Source of the DNA: Nitratireductor sp.
GTDB taxonomy: Bacteria > Pseudomonadota > Alphaproteobacteria > Rhizobiales > Rhizobiaceae
Assembly (NCBI GenBank): GCA_020441665.1
Contig: JAGRLT010000122.1
Span: forward strand, 1-55,714
Direction of reading: 5' to 3'
DNA: 55,714 bases
Below the pieces are notes generated by a model. That model did not search any database, had not been told where the DNA came from, and worked only from the letters and a program-made list of their open reading frames with translations. Position 1 is the stretch's first letter. The number at the start of each line of letters is the position of its first letter. This document shows, piece by piece, positions 35,028-44,534 of this stretch. The position numbers were made by a program, and so were the translations under genes.

Positions 35028-35678
35028 ATGCCGCAATTAGCAGCCTTTCACGACGTCCTGTTCCCGACCGACATAGCGCTCGGCTCGACCGGCGGGCCTG
35101 AGCGCCTGACGGAGATCGTCACGCTCGGCTCGGGCCGCGAACAGCGCAATGCCCGCTGGGCCCATTCCCGCCGCCGCTACAATGCCGGCTACGGCGTCAG
35201 GACCCTTGCCGATCTGCAAACGGTCATCGCCTTTTTCGAGGAGCGCCGCGGCCGGCTGCACGGCTTCCGCTTCCGCGATCCGCTGGACAATCGTTCCGCC
35301 GCGCCCGGCATGGCGATCTCGCCGCTCGATCAGGGGATCGGTACCGGCGACGGAGCGATGGCCGATTTTCAGCTCGTCAAGACCTACGGAGCGGGCGCGA
35401 CCGCTTATCAGCGCGCTATCGTCAAGCCGGTCGAGGACACGGTTGTCGTCGCCGTTGACGGTATCGTCAAGGTGGAGGGGCTCGATTTTTCCGCCGATGC
35501 GTCGACGGGCGTGATCCATTTCCTTGCCGGCCGCGAGCCGGGCGCCGGCGAAGAAGTGCGCGCCGGCTTCGACTTTCACGTCCCGGTGCGCTTCGATGCC
35601 GACGAGATTTCCGTCAACATCAAGACCTTTCTGGCCGGCGACATCGCCTCGATCCCCATCGTGGAGATCATCCCGTGA
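35028..35678 (+). CDS. GTA g12, distal tail protein (DUF2460)
   Basis: This 216-residue protein belongs to DUF2460, the distal tail protein that joins tube and baseplate. FHDVLFPTDIALGSTGGPER, RNARWAHSRRRYNAGYGVRT and GRLHGFRFRDPLDNRSA are all family signatures. ATG at 35028 is 25 bp after the g11 stop. The stop overlaps the GTG start of g13. The gene is complete. Confidence 0.9.
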   Translation: MPQLAAFHDVLFPTDIALGSTGGPERLTEIVTLGSGREQRNARWAHSRRRYNAGYGVRTLADLQTVIAFFEERRGRLHGFRFRDPLDNRSAAPGMAISPLDQGIGTGDGAMADFQLVKTYGAGATAYQRAIVKPVEDTVVVAVDGIVKVEGLDFSADASTGVIHFLAGREPGAGEEVRAGFDFHVPVRFDADEISVNIKTFLAGDIASIPIVEIIP

Positions 35679-36586
35679 GAACGCTCTCCCCAGGCCTGCG
35701 CAATCATCTCGACGGCGAGGCGATCACGCTCTGCCATTGCTGGCAGATCCACCGCGCCGATGGCGTCGTGCTCGGCTTTACCGACCATGACCGCGACATC
35801 GGTTTCGACGGTATCGTGCACCACGCCCGCTCGGGCTTCGAGCCGGGCGATGCCGAACTGCCGGCAACGCTTTCGCCGGCCAATAGCGAGATCGCCGGCG
35901 CGCTTTCAAGCGGCGACATCACGGCGGAAGACATTGCGGCCCGCAAATATGACGATGCGCGGGTGATCGAATATATGGTCAACTGGTCCGATCCTGATGA
36001 GCGGGTCCGGTTGCAGACCTGGATCATCGGCGAGATCGTCCAGGAGGATGGCGCCTTCCGGGCCGAACTGCGCTCGATCGCCGCGTTGTTGGAGCGCGCC
36101 GGGCTCAACCGGTTCGAGCGGCTGTGCGGCGCCGAACTGGGCGACGGGCGCTGCGGCATCGATCTCGGCGCCGATTTCAGCGACGCGGCGACGATCGCGA
36201 CCCTGCAACAGCCCGAGGCGGAAAACCGGCTGTTGCTGACCCTTTCCAGCCTGCCCGATCACGAGGATGGCTGGTATGCCGGCGGCGGCATCACCTTCGA
36301 CGCCGGCGCCAATGCGGGCCTGGCGATCGAGATTGTCACCGACCGGCGCGTGGCCGGCGGATTGCGCTCGGTCGAATTGTGGTCGGTGCCGGGCTACGCG
36401 GTTCAGACCGGCGAGGGGGTCACGCTGACGCCCGGCTGCGACAAGCGTTTTGCCACCTGTCGCGAAAAATTCGCCAATGGCGACAATTTTCGCGGTTTTC
36501 CCCACATGCCGACGGCTGAATTCATCACCACCTATGCCTCCAATGCGAAGCAGATGGATGGCGGCGCCCTGTTTGTCGATGAATAG
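35675..36586 (+). CDS. GTA g13, tail hub protein (DUF2163)
   Basis: This baseplate hub protein of 303 residues contains DUF2163. It has LCHCWQIHRADGVVLGFTDHD (split as LCHCWQIHR and LGFTDHDRDI), VNWSDPDERVRLQTW, and the C-terminal cysteine-containing part LTPGCDKRFATCREKFANGDNF. RcGTA gp13 binds an iron-sulfur cluster through such cysteines, so Cys in CDKRFATC may be ligands. GTG start at 35675 is coupled to g12. Confidence 0.9.
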   Translation: MRTLSPGLRNHLDGEAITLCHCWQIHRADGVVLGFTDHDRDIGFDGIVHHARSGFEPGDAELPATLSPANSEIAGALSSGDITAEDIAARKYDDARVIEYMVNWSDPDERVRLQTWIIGEIVQEDGAFRAELRSIAALLERAGLNRFERLCGAELGDGRCGIDLGADFSDAATIATLQQPEAENRLLLTLSSLPDHEDGWYAGGGITFDAGANAGLAIEIVTDRRVAGGLRSVELWSVPGYAVQTGEGVTLTPGCDKRFATCREKFANGDNFRGFPHMPTAEFITTYASNAKQMDGGALFVDE

Positions 36587-36598
36587 CAGTCGCAACGC

Positions 36599-37057
36599 AT
36601 GACCAGCGAGGAACTCGACGCAGCCATCCTGGCCGAATGCCGGGCCTGGATCGGTACGCCCTATCGCCATCAGGCATCGGTGAAGGGCGTCGGCTGCGAC
36701 TGTCTCGGCCTGCTGCGCGGCATCTGGCGCGCGGTCCGAGGCCGCGAGCCCGAAGCGCCGCCGCCTTATTCGCCCGATTGGGGCGATGTGAGTGGCGGCG
36801 AGACCCTGCTGGCGGCCGCCGGGCGGCATCTTGTTCGGACCGAAGCAATCGCACCGGCCCGCGTCTTACTGTTCCGCTGGCACCCGCACCTGCCGGCAAA
36901 GCATGTCGGCATCGTGCTGGATAAGCGGACCTTCATCCATGCCTGCGAGCACGCCGGTGTCGCCAAAGCGCGCCTTTCCGGCCAATGGCTGCGACGTGTC
37001 GCTGGCATTTACCACTTTCCCGCTGCGGCAAATTCAACAGTGAAATCGGAGCGCTGA
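36599..37057 (+). CDS. GTA g14, NlpC/P60-type cell wall peptidase
   Basis: This 152-residue NlpC/P60 peptidase sits at the tail tip and opens peptidoglycan during DNA delivery. The motif VGCDCLGLLRG has catalytic Cys35, and KHVGIVLD holds His102. The N-terminal helix ECRAWIGTPYRHQ is typical. ATG at 36599 starts 12 bp after g13, and the megatron gene starts 3 bp after its stop. All catalytic residues are present, so it could be active even if heads are not made. Confidence 0.9.
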   Translation: MTSEELDAAILAECRAWIGTPYRHQASVKGVGCDCLGLLRGIWRAVRGREPEAPPPYSPDWGDVSGGETLLAAAGRHLVRTEAIAPARVLLFRWHPHLPAKHVGIVLDKRTFIHACEHAGVAKARLSGQWLRRVAGIYHFPAAANSTVKSER

Positions 37058-37060
37058 TCC

Positions 37061-40000
37061 TTGGCAACGGTTGTTCTGCAGGTTGCGGGCGCTGCCATCG
37101 GTGCCGCGTTGGGCGGCCCGGTCGGCGCCATCGCCGGCCGCGCGCTTGGCGCCATCGCCGGTTACGGCATCGACCGGCAACTCTTCTCCAAGGACCAGGT
37201 GGTGCGCGGCGGCAGGCTCGATGAAACCCGCCTGCTGACCTCCGACGAAGGCGCGCCGATCCCGCGCAGCTATGGCTGGACCCGGCTCGGCGGCCAGATC
37301 ATCTGGGCTACCCGATTTCGCGAGGTCGTCAACAAGAAGAAAAAGAAGAGCGGCAAGGGTGGCGGCGGACCGTCGGTCACCACCGTGACCTATTCCTATT
37401 TCGCCAATTTCGCCATCGGCATCTGCGAGGGAGAGATTTCGAAGATCGGCCGCATCTGGGCCGATGGCACCGAACTCGACCGGTCGAAGCATGCGATCCG
37501 CATCTATCGCGGCACCGAAGACCAGCAGCCCGATTCCCTGATCGAGGCGAAGCAGGGCTTCGGCAAGGCGCCGGCCTTTCGCGGCACCGCCTATGCGGTC
37601 TTCGAGGATCTCGCGATCGCCGATTTCGGCAACCGCATTCCCCAGATCACCTTCGAGGTGATCCGCGGCATCGCTTCGGTCGACAGCGCCATCCGCTCGA
37701 TCAACATCATCCCCGGCAGTAGTGAATTCGGCTATTCGCCGACCGCCATCCGCACCAACCTGCTTGGTCGCAACCGGCTCGAAAACGCCAACCAGTTGGT
37801 GGCATCGTCCGACTGGACCGAATCCCTCGACCAGTTGCAGGCCCTTTGCCCCAATCTTACATCGGTCTCGCTGGTGGCGGCCTGGTTTGGCGACGACCTT
37901 CGCGCCGGCGAATGCAGGATCGAGCCACGCGTTGAGGGCAAGGAGACCAACCGCCACGCCTGGACGGTCAGCGGTATTTCGCGCGCAGCCGCGACGCTGA
38001 CCAGCCGGATCGAGGGTCGCCCGGCCTATGGCGGCACGCCCGACGATGCGGCCGTCATCGCGGCGATACAGGACATCAGGGCGCGCGGCCTGAAGGTCGG
38101 CTTCTACCCTTTCATCCTGATGGACGTGCCGCAGGGCAACGGCCTTGCCGATCCCTATGGCGGCACCGAACAGGCGGCCTATCCCTGGCGCGGCAGGATC
38201 ACCTGTCATCCGGCGCCGGGCGAGCCGGGCAGTCCCGACCAGAGTGCCGCGGCGGCGGCCGAGGTTGCTGCCTTTCTCGGCAACGCGCAGATCCACCAGT
38301 TCACCCCAGCGGCAGCGACGGTGACGTTTTCCGGCGGCTCGGATTTCGGCCTGCGCCGCATGGTCCTGCACTATGCCCATCTTTGCGTGCTGGCCGGCGG
38401 CGTCGATACCTTCCTGGTCGGTTCAGAACTGCCGGGGCTGACAAAACTGCGCGATGGGGCAGGGGCCTTTCCCTTTGTTGCCGGATTGCAGACGCTTGCC
38501 GCCGATGTGCGCTCGGTGCTCGGGGCGGGTGCCGCCATCAGCTATGCCGCCGACTGGAGCGAATATTTCGGCTATCATCCGTCCGGGCCGGACGGCGACG
38601 TCCTGTTCAACCTCGATCCGCTCTGGGCCGATGCCAATATCGATTTTATCGGCATCGACAATTACATGCCGGCAAGCGACTGGCAGGAAACCGGCGATCC
38701 CGGCATGCCGGACCGGCACGCGATCCACGATCCCGCCTATCTTGAAGCGAATCTTCTCGGCGGCGAGGGCCATGACTGGTTCTATGCCAGCGATGCGGAT
38801 CGCGCCAACGGCATCCGAACCGCGATCACCGACGGCTTGGGCGAACCGTGGATCTGGGCCTATAAGAATCTGCCGGACTGGTGGTCGAACGCCCATCACG
38901 AGCGGTTGGGCGGTATGCGCTCGCCGGTTCCGACTGCATGGGTGCCGCAATCGAAGCCGCTCCGGTTCACCGAGCTTGGCTGCGCGGCCATCGATCGCAG
39001 CACCAATCAGCCCAATGTCTTCGTCGATGCGAAATCGTCGCAATCGGCACTGCCCTGGTTTTCCCGCGCCGGTCGCGACGACCTGCTGCCGCTGCGTTAT
39101 GCCGCCGCACAGCTTTCCTTCTGGGATGCGTCCCATCCGCTGGCGGACAGTTCGAACCCGGTATCGTCGGTCTATGGCGAGCGGATGATCGATGTCGGCG
39201 ATCTGTCGTTCTGGGCCTGGGATGCACGCCCCTTTCCGGCCTTTCCTTCCGCCCTCGATGTCTGGAGCGACGGGCTCAACTGGTATCGCGGCCACTGGCT
39301 CAATGGCCGGCTCGGCACCTGTCCGCTCGACGATCTCCTTGCCGCGATCTTCGCCGATATCGGCATGGCCGTCCCCGAGCTTCATGTCGACGGCCATGTC
39401 ACCGGCTATGTCATCGGCGGCAACGGCAATCTGCGCCAGACCGTCGAGCCGCTGCTGACGGCGTTCAATCTTGCGGTCCATGAAAGCGGCGGCAAGCTCG
39501 TACTCACGAGCCGGAACCGGCTTGCCGGGCACGATCTTGTCGCGGATGAACTGGCGTTGCAGCCCGACGCCCCGCTGATTGCCAGGCGCAGGGCGGGCGA
39601 ACACGAATTGCCGCGCTCGATCGTCACCGCCCATGCCGATCTCGAGGCCCGATACGATACGGTGACGACCGCCGCCGCGCGCTCGAGGACCGCCAGCAAT
39701 CGCGAATTGCGCATCGACCTGCCGGCGGTATTGCCGCGAGAAACGGCCCAGGCGCTGACGATTTCAAGATTGCGCGACTTCTGGACCGGGCGCGATACGA
39801 TGGCTTTCGGCCTGCCGCTGCGCCGGCTGGAGGTCGAGCCGGGCGATCTGCTGAGCCTTGAGGGGCGGGAGCTTTCCCGTGTGGCAAGCCTTACCCTGGG
39901 TCGGCGGATCGACCTGGAGACCGCGGCGATTTCCCGCCATGAGCAGACCGCGGTCTGGGGCCATAAGACAACTCCGCCGGCGCCGGCCGGAACGGCACCC

Positions 40001-40939
40001 GGTGTGCCGCAGGTTCTGCTGATGAACCTGCCGCTCGCCCAGAACGAGGCCGATCCGGCGCCGCGCCTGCATGCGGCGGTCTATGCCGATCCCTGGTCCG
40101 GCACCTACGCCATCCTGCGCTCGCCGGGCTCGACCGGCTTCGAAACGGTCACCTCGGCCGGCGCGCCGGCAACCCTGTTCGAGGTTCTGGATGCGGTTGG
40201 CACAGGCCCGCTCGGCCGCTGGGACCATGCTGCCATTCTGCATGTGCGCGTATTGGAGGGTGAATTCGAATCCCTTGAGGATATGCTGGTGTTCGAGGGC
40301 CGTAACGCCGTGGCGGTCGCGACGGCGGGTGGCGGCCATGAGATCGTCCAGTTCCGTCAGGCCGACCTGATCGCAGCCGATGAATGGCGGCTCACCGGCC
40401 TGCTGCGCGGCCAACTCGGCACCGATGGCGAGATGGTGTCGGGCATCGAGGCCGGCGCCCTTGGCGTGCTGATCGACGAGGCGGTGACCGAGGTGCCGGT
40501 GCCGGCCGGCCTGGTCGGGCTGTCGCAGAACTACCGCGTCCTGGCGCAAGGCGAGCAACTGGGCTCCGCCAATGCGGTGGCGCTTGCCGCCACCTGTACC
40601 GCGATTTCGGCGCGACCGCTGAGCCCCGTGCATCTTGTGGCGGCAAGAACCGGCAGCGGTTACGCCATCACCTGGCTGCGCCGCTCGCGGCTCGATTCAG
40701 ACCGCTGGGACATCGAGGAAGTGCCGCTCGACCATTCGCCGGAGCGCTACCGCGTCTCGATACTCGATGGCGCGGCGCTGGTCCGCGAATGGGACGTCAC
40801 CGCACCGGCGGCGACGTATCCAGACAGCGAGCGGCTCGCCGATTTCGCCTCGCCGGGCGATCCCTTCGCCATCGCCATCGCCCAGCTTGCCGAAAACGGC
40901 ACGCCGGGACCGGCCGCGACGCTCGCGGTCCAGCCATAG
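37061..40939 (+). CDS. GTA g15, host-specificity 'megatron' tail fibre protein
   Basis: This large baseplate protein of 1292 residues forms the tail tip and determines binding to recipient cells. The N-terminus (1-45) is a Gly/Ala-rich hydrophobic segment. It is followed by GAPIPRSYGWTRLGGQIIWA and the phage-tail region FANFAIGICEGEISKIGRIWADG, cited here by ends FANFAIG near 109 and WADG near 131. A GTA TIM-barrel-like domain covers about 350-700 (FIGIDNYMPASDW, WSDGLNWYRGHWLNGRLG). The C-terminal half matches the phage-tail_3 region and a fibronectin-like end. It starts at TTG 37061. The gene is full length with no frameshift. Confidence 0.92.
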   Translation: MATVVLQVAGAAIGAALGGPVGAIAGRALGAIAGYGIDRQLFSKDQVVRGGRLDETRLLTSDEGAPIPRSYGWTRLGGQIIWATRFREVVNKKKKKSGKGGGGPSVTTVTYSYFANFAIGICEGEISKIGRIWADGTELDRSKHAIRIYRGTEDQQPDSLIEAKQGFGKAPAFRGTAYAVFEDLAIADFGNRIPQITFEVIRGIASVDSAIRSINIIPGSSEFGYSPTAIRTNLLGRNRLENANQLVASSDWTESLDQLQALCPNLTSVSLVAAWFGDDLRAGECRIEPRVEGKETNRHAWTVSGISRAAATLTSRIEGRPAYGGTPDDAAVIAAIQDIRARGLKVGFYPFILMDVPQGNGLADPYGGTEQAAYPWRGRITCHPAPGEPGSPDQSAAAAAEVAAFLGNAQIHQFTPAAATVTFSGGSDFGLRRMVLHYAHLCVLAGGVDTFLVGSELPGLTKLRDGAGAFPFVAGLQTLAADVRSVLGAGAAISYAADWSEYFGYHPSGPDGDVLFNLDPLWADANIDFIGIDNYMPASDWQETGDPGMPDRHAIHDPAYLEANLLGGEGHDWFYASDADRANGIRTAITDGLGEPWIWAYKNLPDWWSNAHHERLGGMRSPVPTAWVPQSKPLRFTELGCAAIDRSTNQPNVFVDAKSSQSALPWFSRAGRDDLLPLRYAAAQLSFWDASHPLADSSNPVSSVYGERMIDVGDLSFWAWDARPFPAFPSALDVWSDGLNWYRGHWLNGRLGTCPLDDLLAAIFADIGMAVPELHVDGHVTGYVIGGNGNLRQTVEPLLTAFNLAVHESGGKLVLTSRNRLAGHDLVADELALQPDAPLIARRRAGEHELPRSIVTAHADLEARYDTVTTAAARSRTASNRELRIDLPAVLPRETAQALTISRLRDFWTGRDTMAFGLPLRRLEVEPGDLLSLEGRELSRVASLTLGRRIDLETAAISRHEQTAVWGHKTTPPAPAGTAPGVPQVLLMNLPLAQNEADPAPRLHAAVYADPWSGTYAILRSPGSTGFETVTSAGAPATLFEVLDAVGTGPLGRWDHAAILHVRVLEGEFESLEDMLVFEGRNAVAVATAGGGHEIVQFRQADLIAADEWRLTGLLRGQLGTDGEMVSGIEAGALGVLIDEAVTEVPVPAGLVGLSQNYRVLAQGEQLGSANAVALAATCTAISARPLSPVHLVAARTGSGYAITWLRRSRLDSDRWDIEEVPLDHSPERYRVSILDGAALVREWDVTAPAATYPDSERLADFASPGDPFAIAIAQLAENGTPGPAATLAVQP

Positions 40940-40997
40940 ACTTGTCGCCGCTTTTCTCTCTCCCAACAACTGACCCAACAATCGAAAGGAACCCGCC

Positions 40998-41204
40998 ATG
41001 GTCGATGAAAAACCCTGGTATCTGTCGAAAACCATCTGGGGCTCGCTGGTTGCCATCGCCGCCGCCCTTGCTTCCGCACTCGGCGTATCGCTCGATGCCG
41101 CGAGCCAGGCCGAGATCACCGAGGTGATCGTGCAGCTCGCCGGTGCCGCCGGTGCGCTGATCGCCATCTATGGCCGCCTGTCGGCAACCGACATCATCGC
41201 CTGA
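40998..41204 (+). CDS. holin-like small membrane protein
   Basis: This 68-residue protein begins MVDEKPWYLSKTIWGSLVAI and has two hydrophobic stretches, WGSLVAIAAALASALGV and IVQLAGAAGALIAIYG, separated by a short polar turn. Size, topology and position after the tail tip gene suit a holin. AAAGGA precedes the ATG. Its stop overlaps the next ATG by one base. Evidence is structural only; the sequence itself is not diagnostic. Confidence 0.65.
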   Translation: MVDEKPWYLSKTIWGSLVAIAAALASALGVSLDAASQAEITEVIVQLAGAAGALIAIYGRLSATDIIA

Positions 41205-41443
41205 TGGCTGCCTGGTCCAGGGTAATTCTGGCGATCCTGCGGCTGGCGATCCCGCTCCTTGCCGTCCTTGGCGGCGGGCACCGCGGGGCCGCTGGCAAGC
41301 CCGCCATCCGGCACGACCTGCTGCTCAAGGCACTCAAGGCCCGCCGCAAGGCGCGCCTTGCCGTGCTTGTCCGCAGACATGGCAAGGAGAAAGCTTCAGA
41401 TGCCGCGCCCCCTGATCACGCTGACGATATTGCTGCTTCTTGA
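41204..41443 (+). CDS. small basic membrane protein in putative lysis cassette
   Basis: The protein has 79 residues: one N-terminal membrane helix (about 5-24, RVILAILRLAIPLLAVLGGG) and a very basic middle (KALKARRKARLAVLVRRHGK). It is coupled to the holin-like gene (TGATG). The lipoprotein gene begins inside its 3' end in another frame, the arrangement of spanin pairs, although this protein is shorter than usual inner-membrane spanins and lacks a long coiled coil. Function is inferred from context. Confidence 0.5.
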   Translation: MAAWSRVILAILRLAIPLLAVLGGGHRGAAGKPAIRHDLLLKALKARRKARLAVLVRRHGKEKASDAAPPDHADDIAAS

Positions 41444-41627
41444 GGCTTGCGCCGGCGCGAGGGTGCAGCCGTCCCGTGCTGAAGCCGCCGGCAATGGCTG
41501 GGTCTGTGAAGCCTTTCAGCCGATCGGGGCCGCCGGCGTTTCGAACGCGGAAACCGAGGTTGAGATCGCCGAACACAATGCGGTCTATGATCTTCTCTGC
41601 CACGAACCGCCTCTGCGACCGGATTGA
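41400..41627 (+). CDS. small lipoprotein, possible outer-membrane spanin-like
   Basis: This 75-residue protein starts MPRPLITLTILLLLEACAG, a lipoprotein signal with the modified Cys17; Glu at -2 of the lipobox is unusual. The mature part has two more cysteines (WVCEAFQP and LLCHEPP). AAGGAG precedes the ATG at 41400, which lies inside the preceding gene in a different frame. The nested lipoprotein layout recalls Rz/Rz1 genes, but the mature part is not proline-rich as Rz1 is. Confidence 0.6.
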   Translation: MPRPLITLTILLLLEACAGARVQPSRAEAAGNGWVCEAFQPIGAAGVSNAETEVEIAEHNAVYDLLCHEPPLRPD

Positions 41628-41642
41628 CGAAATTTCGCAATC

Positions 41643-41658
41643 GTTCATTTGCGGTTCA
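41643..41658 (+). promoter_or_regulatory. tandem GTTCA repeats 11 bp apart, upstream of the feu genes
   Basis: GTTCA occurs at 41643-41647 and again at 41654-41658, one helical turn apart, 26 bp ahead of the small exported protein gene. OmpR/PhoB-family regulators bind such direct repeats, so FeuP autoregulation is possible. Confidence 0.35.
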
Positions 41659-41683
41659 GTCTTTCGCTGCTAGTTTGCCGCTC

Positions 41684-41911
41684 ATGAAAAAGCACCTTGC
41701 CATTGTTCTGACCTTTGCCTTTCTCGCGCTCGACACCGGCGCGGTGTCGGCTGCCGCCGATTGCAACAAGGCGGCCAAGAAGCTTGCGCGGCAGGAAAAC
41801 GCGGAAATCCTCAGCGTTGCCGCCGCCGGCGAGAAATGTGAGGTCAAGCTGCTCATTCCCGGCAAGGATGGCAACCCGCCTCGGGTGGTCACCAAGACGG
41901 TCAGCGGATAA
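41684..41911 (+). CDS. feuN: small exported protein, candidate FeuN
   Basis: This 75-residue protein has a clear signal peptide (MKKHLAIVLTFAFLALDTGAVSA) and a short periplasmic part of about 52 residues with two cysteines (DCNKAAKKL and EKCEVKLL) and PRVVTKTVSG at the end. In S. meliloti, FeuN is a small periplasmic inhibitor encoded just upstream of feuPQ. The same size, export signal and position 31 bp before feuP support this name here. The ATG at 41684 is chosen because the signal peptide starts there. Sequence identity to FeuN could not be tested. Confidence 0.65.
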   Translation: MKKHLAIVLTFAFLALDTGAVSAAADCNKAAKKLARQENAEILSVAAAGEKCEVKLLIPGKDGNPPRVVTKTVSG

Positions 41912-41942
41912 GGCCCGCATACTACCGAGGGGACGGACCGCG

Positions 41943-42628
<686 letters not shown>

Positions 42629-42632
<4 letters not shown>

Positions 42633-43966
42633 TCCGCACCCTTTCGGCAAGGCTGTTTTTCCTCACCGCCCTCTGGGCCATCATCGCCACAGCCGCCGTT
42701 GCCTGGTTCCTCACCACCAGCTACCGCAAGGATGCGGAAGAAAACCTCCGTGCCCGGCTGACCGCCAATCTCTACAACATCATGGGGTCGGTGACGCCCG
42801 GCAAGGAAGGCGGGCTGAGCGGTGCGCCGGACCTGCGGGATTCGCGCTTCCTGCGGCCCGCTTCCGGCTATTACTGGTCGGTATCGGCCCTGGGCGGACC
42901 GGGCAGTCTGCGGTCGCAATCGCTTTCCGGCGGCGCGATCCCCATGCCGGAAGGCGCCAATTTCAACGCCAGCTTTCAGCGCGAATTCGTGGCGACCGAC
43001 GACCTCGGCCAGGCCTTGATCGGCATCGAAGCGCGCGCCTTTCTCGGCGAGGGCAACGAACTCTACACCTTCGCGATTACCGCCAACCGGCAGGAGGTGG
43101 ATGAACAGGTCGCGCTTTTCGTCCGCCAGTTGCTGATCGTTCTGTCGCTGTTTGCCCTTGGCTTCATTCTGGTTGCCTTCTTCCTGGTCAGGATCGGCCT
43201 TGCGCCGCTGAAACGTGCGACCCGCAAGCTCGGCGACATTCGCGAGGGCCGCGCCGAGCGCATCACCGGCGGCTTCCCGCTCGAGATCCAGCCGCTGATC
43301 GACGAGACCAATGCGCTGATCGATTCCAACCGCAACGTGATCGAGCGCGCCCGCACCCAGGTCGGTAACCTCGCCCACTCGCTCAAGACCCCGCTCGCCG
43401 TCTTGCGCAACGAGGCGGGGGAAGCCGGGCCCGGGCTCAGATCCGTCATCGAGCAGCAGGTGCAACTGATGCAGGGGCAGATCCAGTCCTATCTCGAACG
43501 TGCGATGATCGCGGCGCGCGCGGGAACCGTCACCTCCCGCACCGAGATCAGGCCGGCGCTCGAACGCCTGGTACGGGTGATGAAGAAGCTCAATCCCGAA
43601 CTCGCTTTCGACCTCGAACTGGACACGCCGATCCTGGCTTTTGCCGGCGAACAACAGGATTTCGAGGAAATGGCCGGCAATCTGCTCGAAAATGCAGCCA
43701 AATTCGCAAAGTCGAGGATCAGCATTTCGGCAAAGGTCGACGGTGGCCGCCTGTTGGTCGCGATTGCCGATGACGGTCCGGGCATGACCGAGGAGGAGAT
43801 CGCCCGGGCCGTAAGGCGCGGCCAGCGCATCGACGAGACGAAACCGGGCAGCGGGCTGGGACTTTCCATTGTCCGCGACATCACGGCTGAATATAACGGT
43901 GCCTTGAGTTTTGCGCGTTCGCCTCCGGGCGGGCTCGTGGCAAAGCTCGATCTGCCGGCCGCCTGA
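42629..43966 (+). CDS. feuQ: FeuQ-like sensor histidine kinase
   Basis: This 445-residue membrane kinase has two membrane helices (about 10-30 and 164-187) flanking a periplasmic sensor of about 130 residues. A HAMP region follows. His250 in NLAHSLKTPLAVLRNEAG is the phosphorylation site, and the ATPase has NLLENAAKFAKS, DDGPGM and GSGLGLSI. The start is TTG at 42629 overlapping the feuP stop, and the first residues IRTLSARLFFLTALW fit a kinase N-terminus. The periplasmic domain is where FeuN would act. Confidence 0.9.
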
Positions 43967-44021
43967 GGCCGGGCGGACCGTTTCGGGGACAGAACACAGA
44001 CATGCGGGAGACGAGGGATTG

Positions 44022-44414
44022 ATGGGGATCACCGGTAGAGTTCGGCGTTTGTCGGCGCTGGCATGTCTCGCCATCCTTTCGGGTTGCGTGACGACCGGCG
44101 GTGTCAACCGGCTGGAGCCGCTTACCGTCAGCCTGTCGGCCAGTCCGGCCGGCAAGGGGCTGGAGCGCGGCGCCGTGCGCAAGGCGGTGCTCGCCGAACT
44201 CAAGGCACTGGACATGACGCCGACCGGCGGCACCTCGGACTGGAAGGCCGGCAAGAACGCCAATGGTTCGGTCAGCCCCGGCCCGCCCTTCGAGGTTTCC
44301 GGCCAGGTCTGCCGCCGGCTGACCCACCGCATCACTCAACGTGACCAGCAGCAGACGCATATCGAAACCGCCTGCCGCAGCGAGGACGGTGTCTGGGCGC
44401 CGGTCGGAAGCTGA
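44022..44414 (+). CDS. uncharacterised lipoprotein
   Basis: This 130-residue protein has a lipoprotein signal ending LAILSGCVTTGG, with lipidated Cys22. The mature part has VNRLEPLTVSLSASPAGKGLERG and a C-terminal CRRLTHRITQRDQQQTHIETACRSEDG, where two cysteines may pair. I do not recognise a family. It lies 55 bp after feuQ and 120 bp before the cytochrome maturation operon in the same direction. Start ATG at 44022 puts the signal at the N-terminus; the frame is open further upstream inside feuQ. Confidence 0.75.
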   Translation: MGITGRVRRLSALACLAILSGCVTTGGVNRLEPLTVSLSASPAGKGLERGAVRKAVLAELKALDMTPTGGTSDWKAGKNANGSVSPGPPFEVSGQVCRRLTHRITQRDQQQTHIETACRSEDGVWAPVGS

Positions 44415-44534
44415 TTCTCCAAACATCGAAACGGCCTTGCGCGGCGTTTCCTCACCCTGCGACCTGATGTCCGTGCCGGTCGAATTGCGGTTTGGTAACT
44501 TTTTTTCTGCCCCGTAAGCCAGTATTGACGGCGC

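Larger units (their letters stand above)
30201..40939 (+). mobile_element. RcGTA-type gene transfer agent cluster with internal deletion
   Basis: The order g1, g2, g5-g15 follows the Rhodobacter capsulatus GTA structural cluster, with overlapping starts and stops. No integrase, phage repressor or replication gene is present, as expected for a domesticated GTA. The parts between the middle of g2 and the middle of g5 (terminase nuclease, portal g3, g3.5, protease g4, capsid N-terminus) are missing. Connector and tail genes are all open. Confidence 0.85.

Noticed and set aside
37034-38380. 448-codon open frame antisense to the megatron gene
   Set aside because: It is a shadow frame; the forward gene continues the GTA order and has matching tail-tip motifs.
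30201-40939. ordinary active prophage
   Set aside because: No integrase, repressor, replication or attachment sites are seen, and gene order and content are those of an RcGTA-type cluster.
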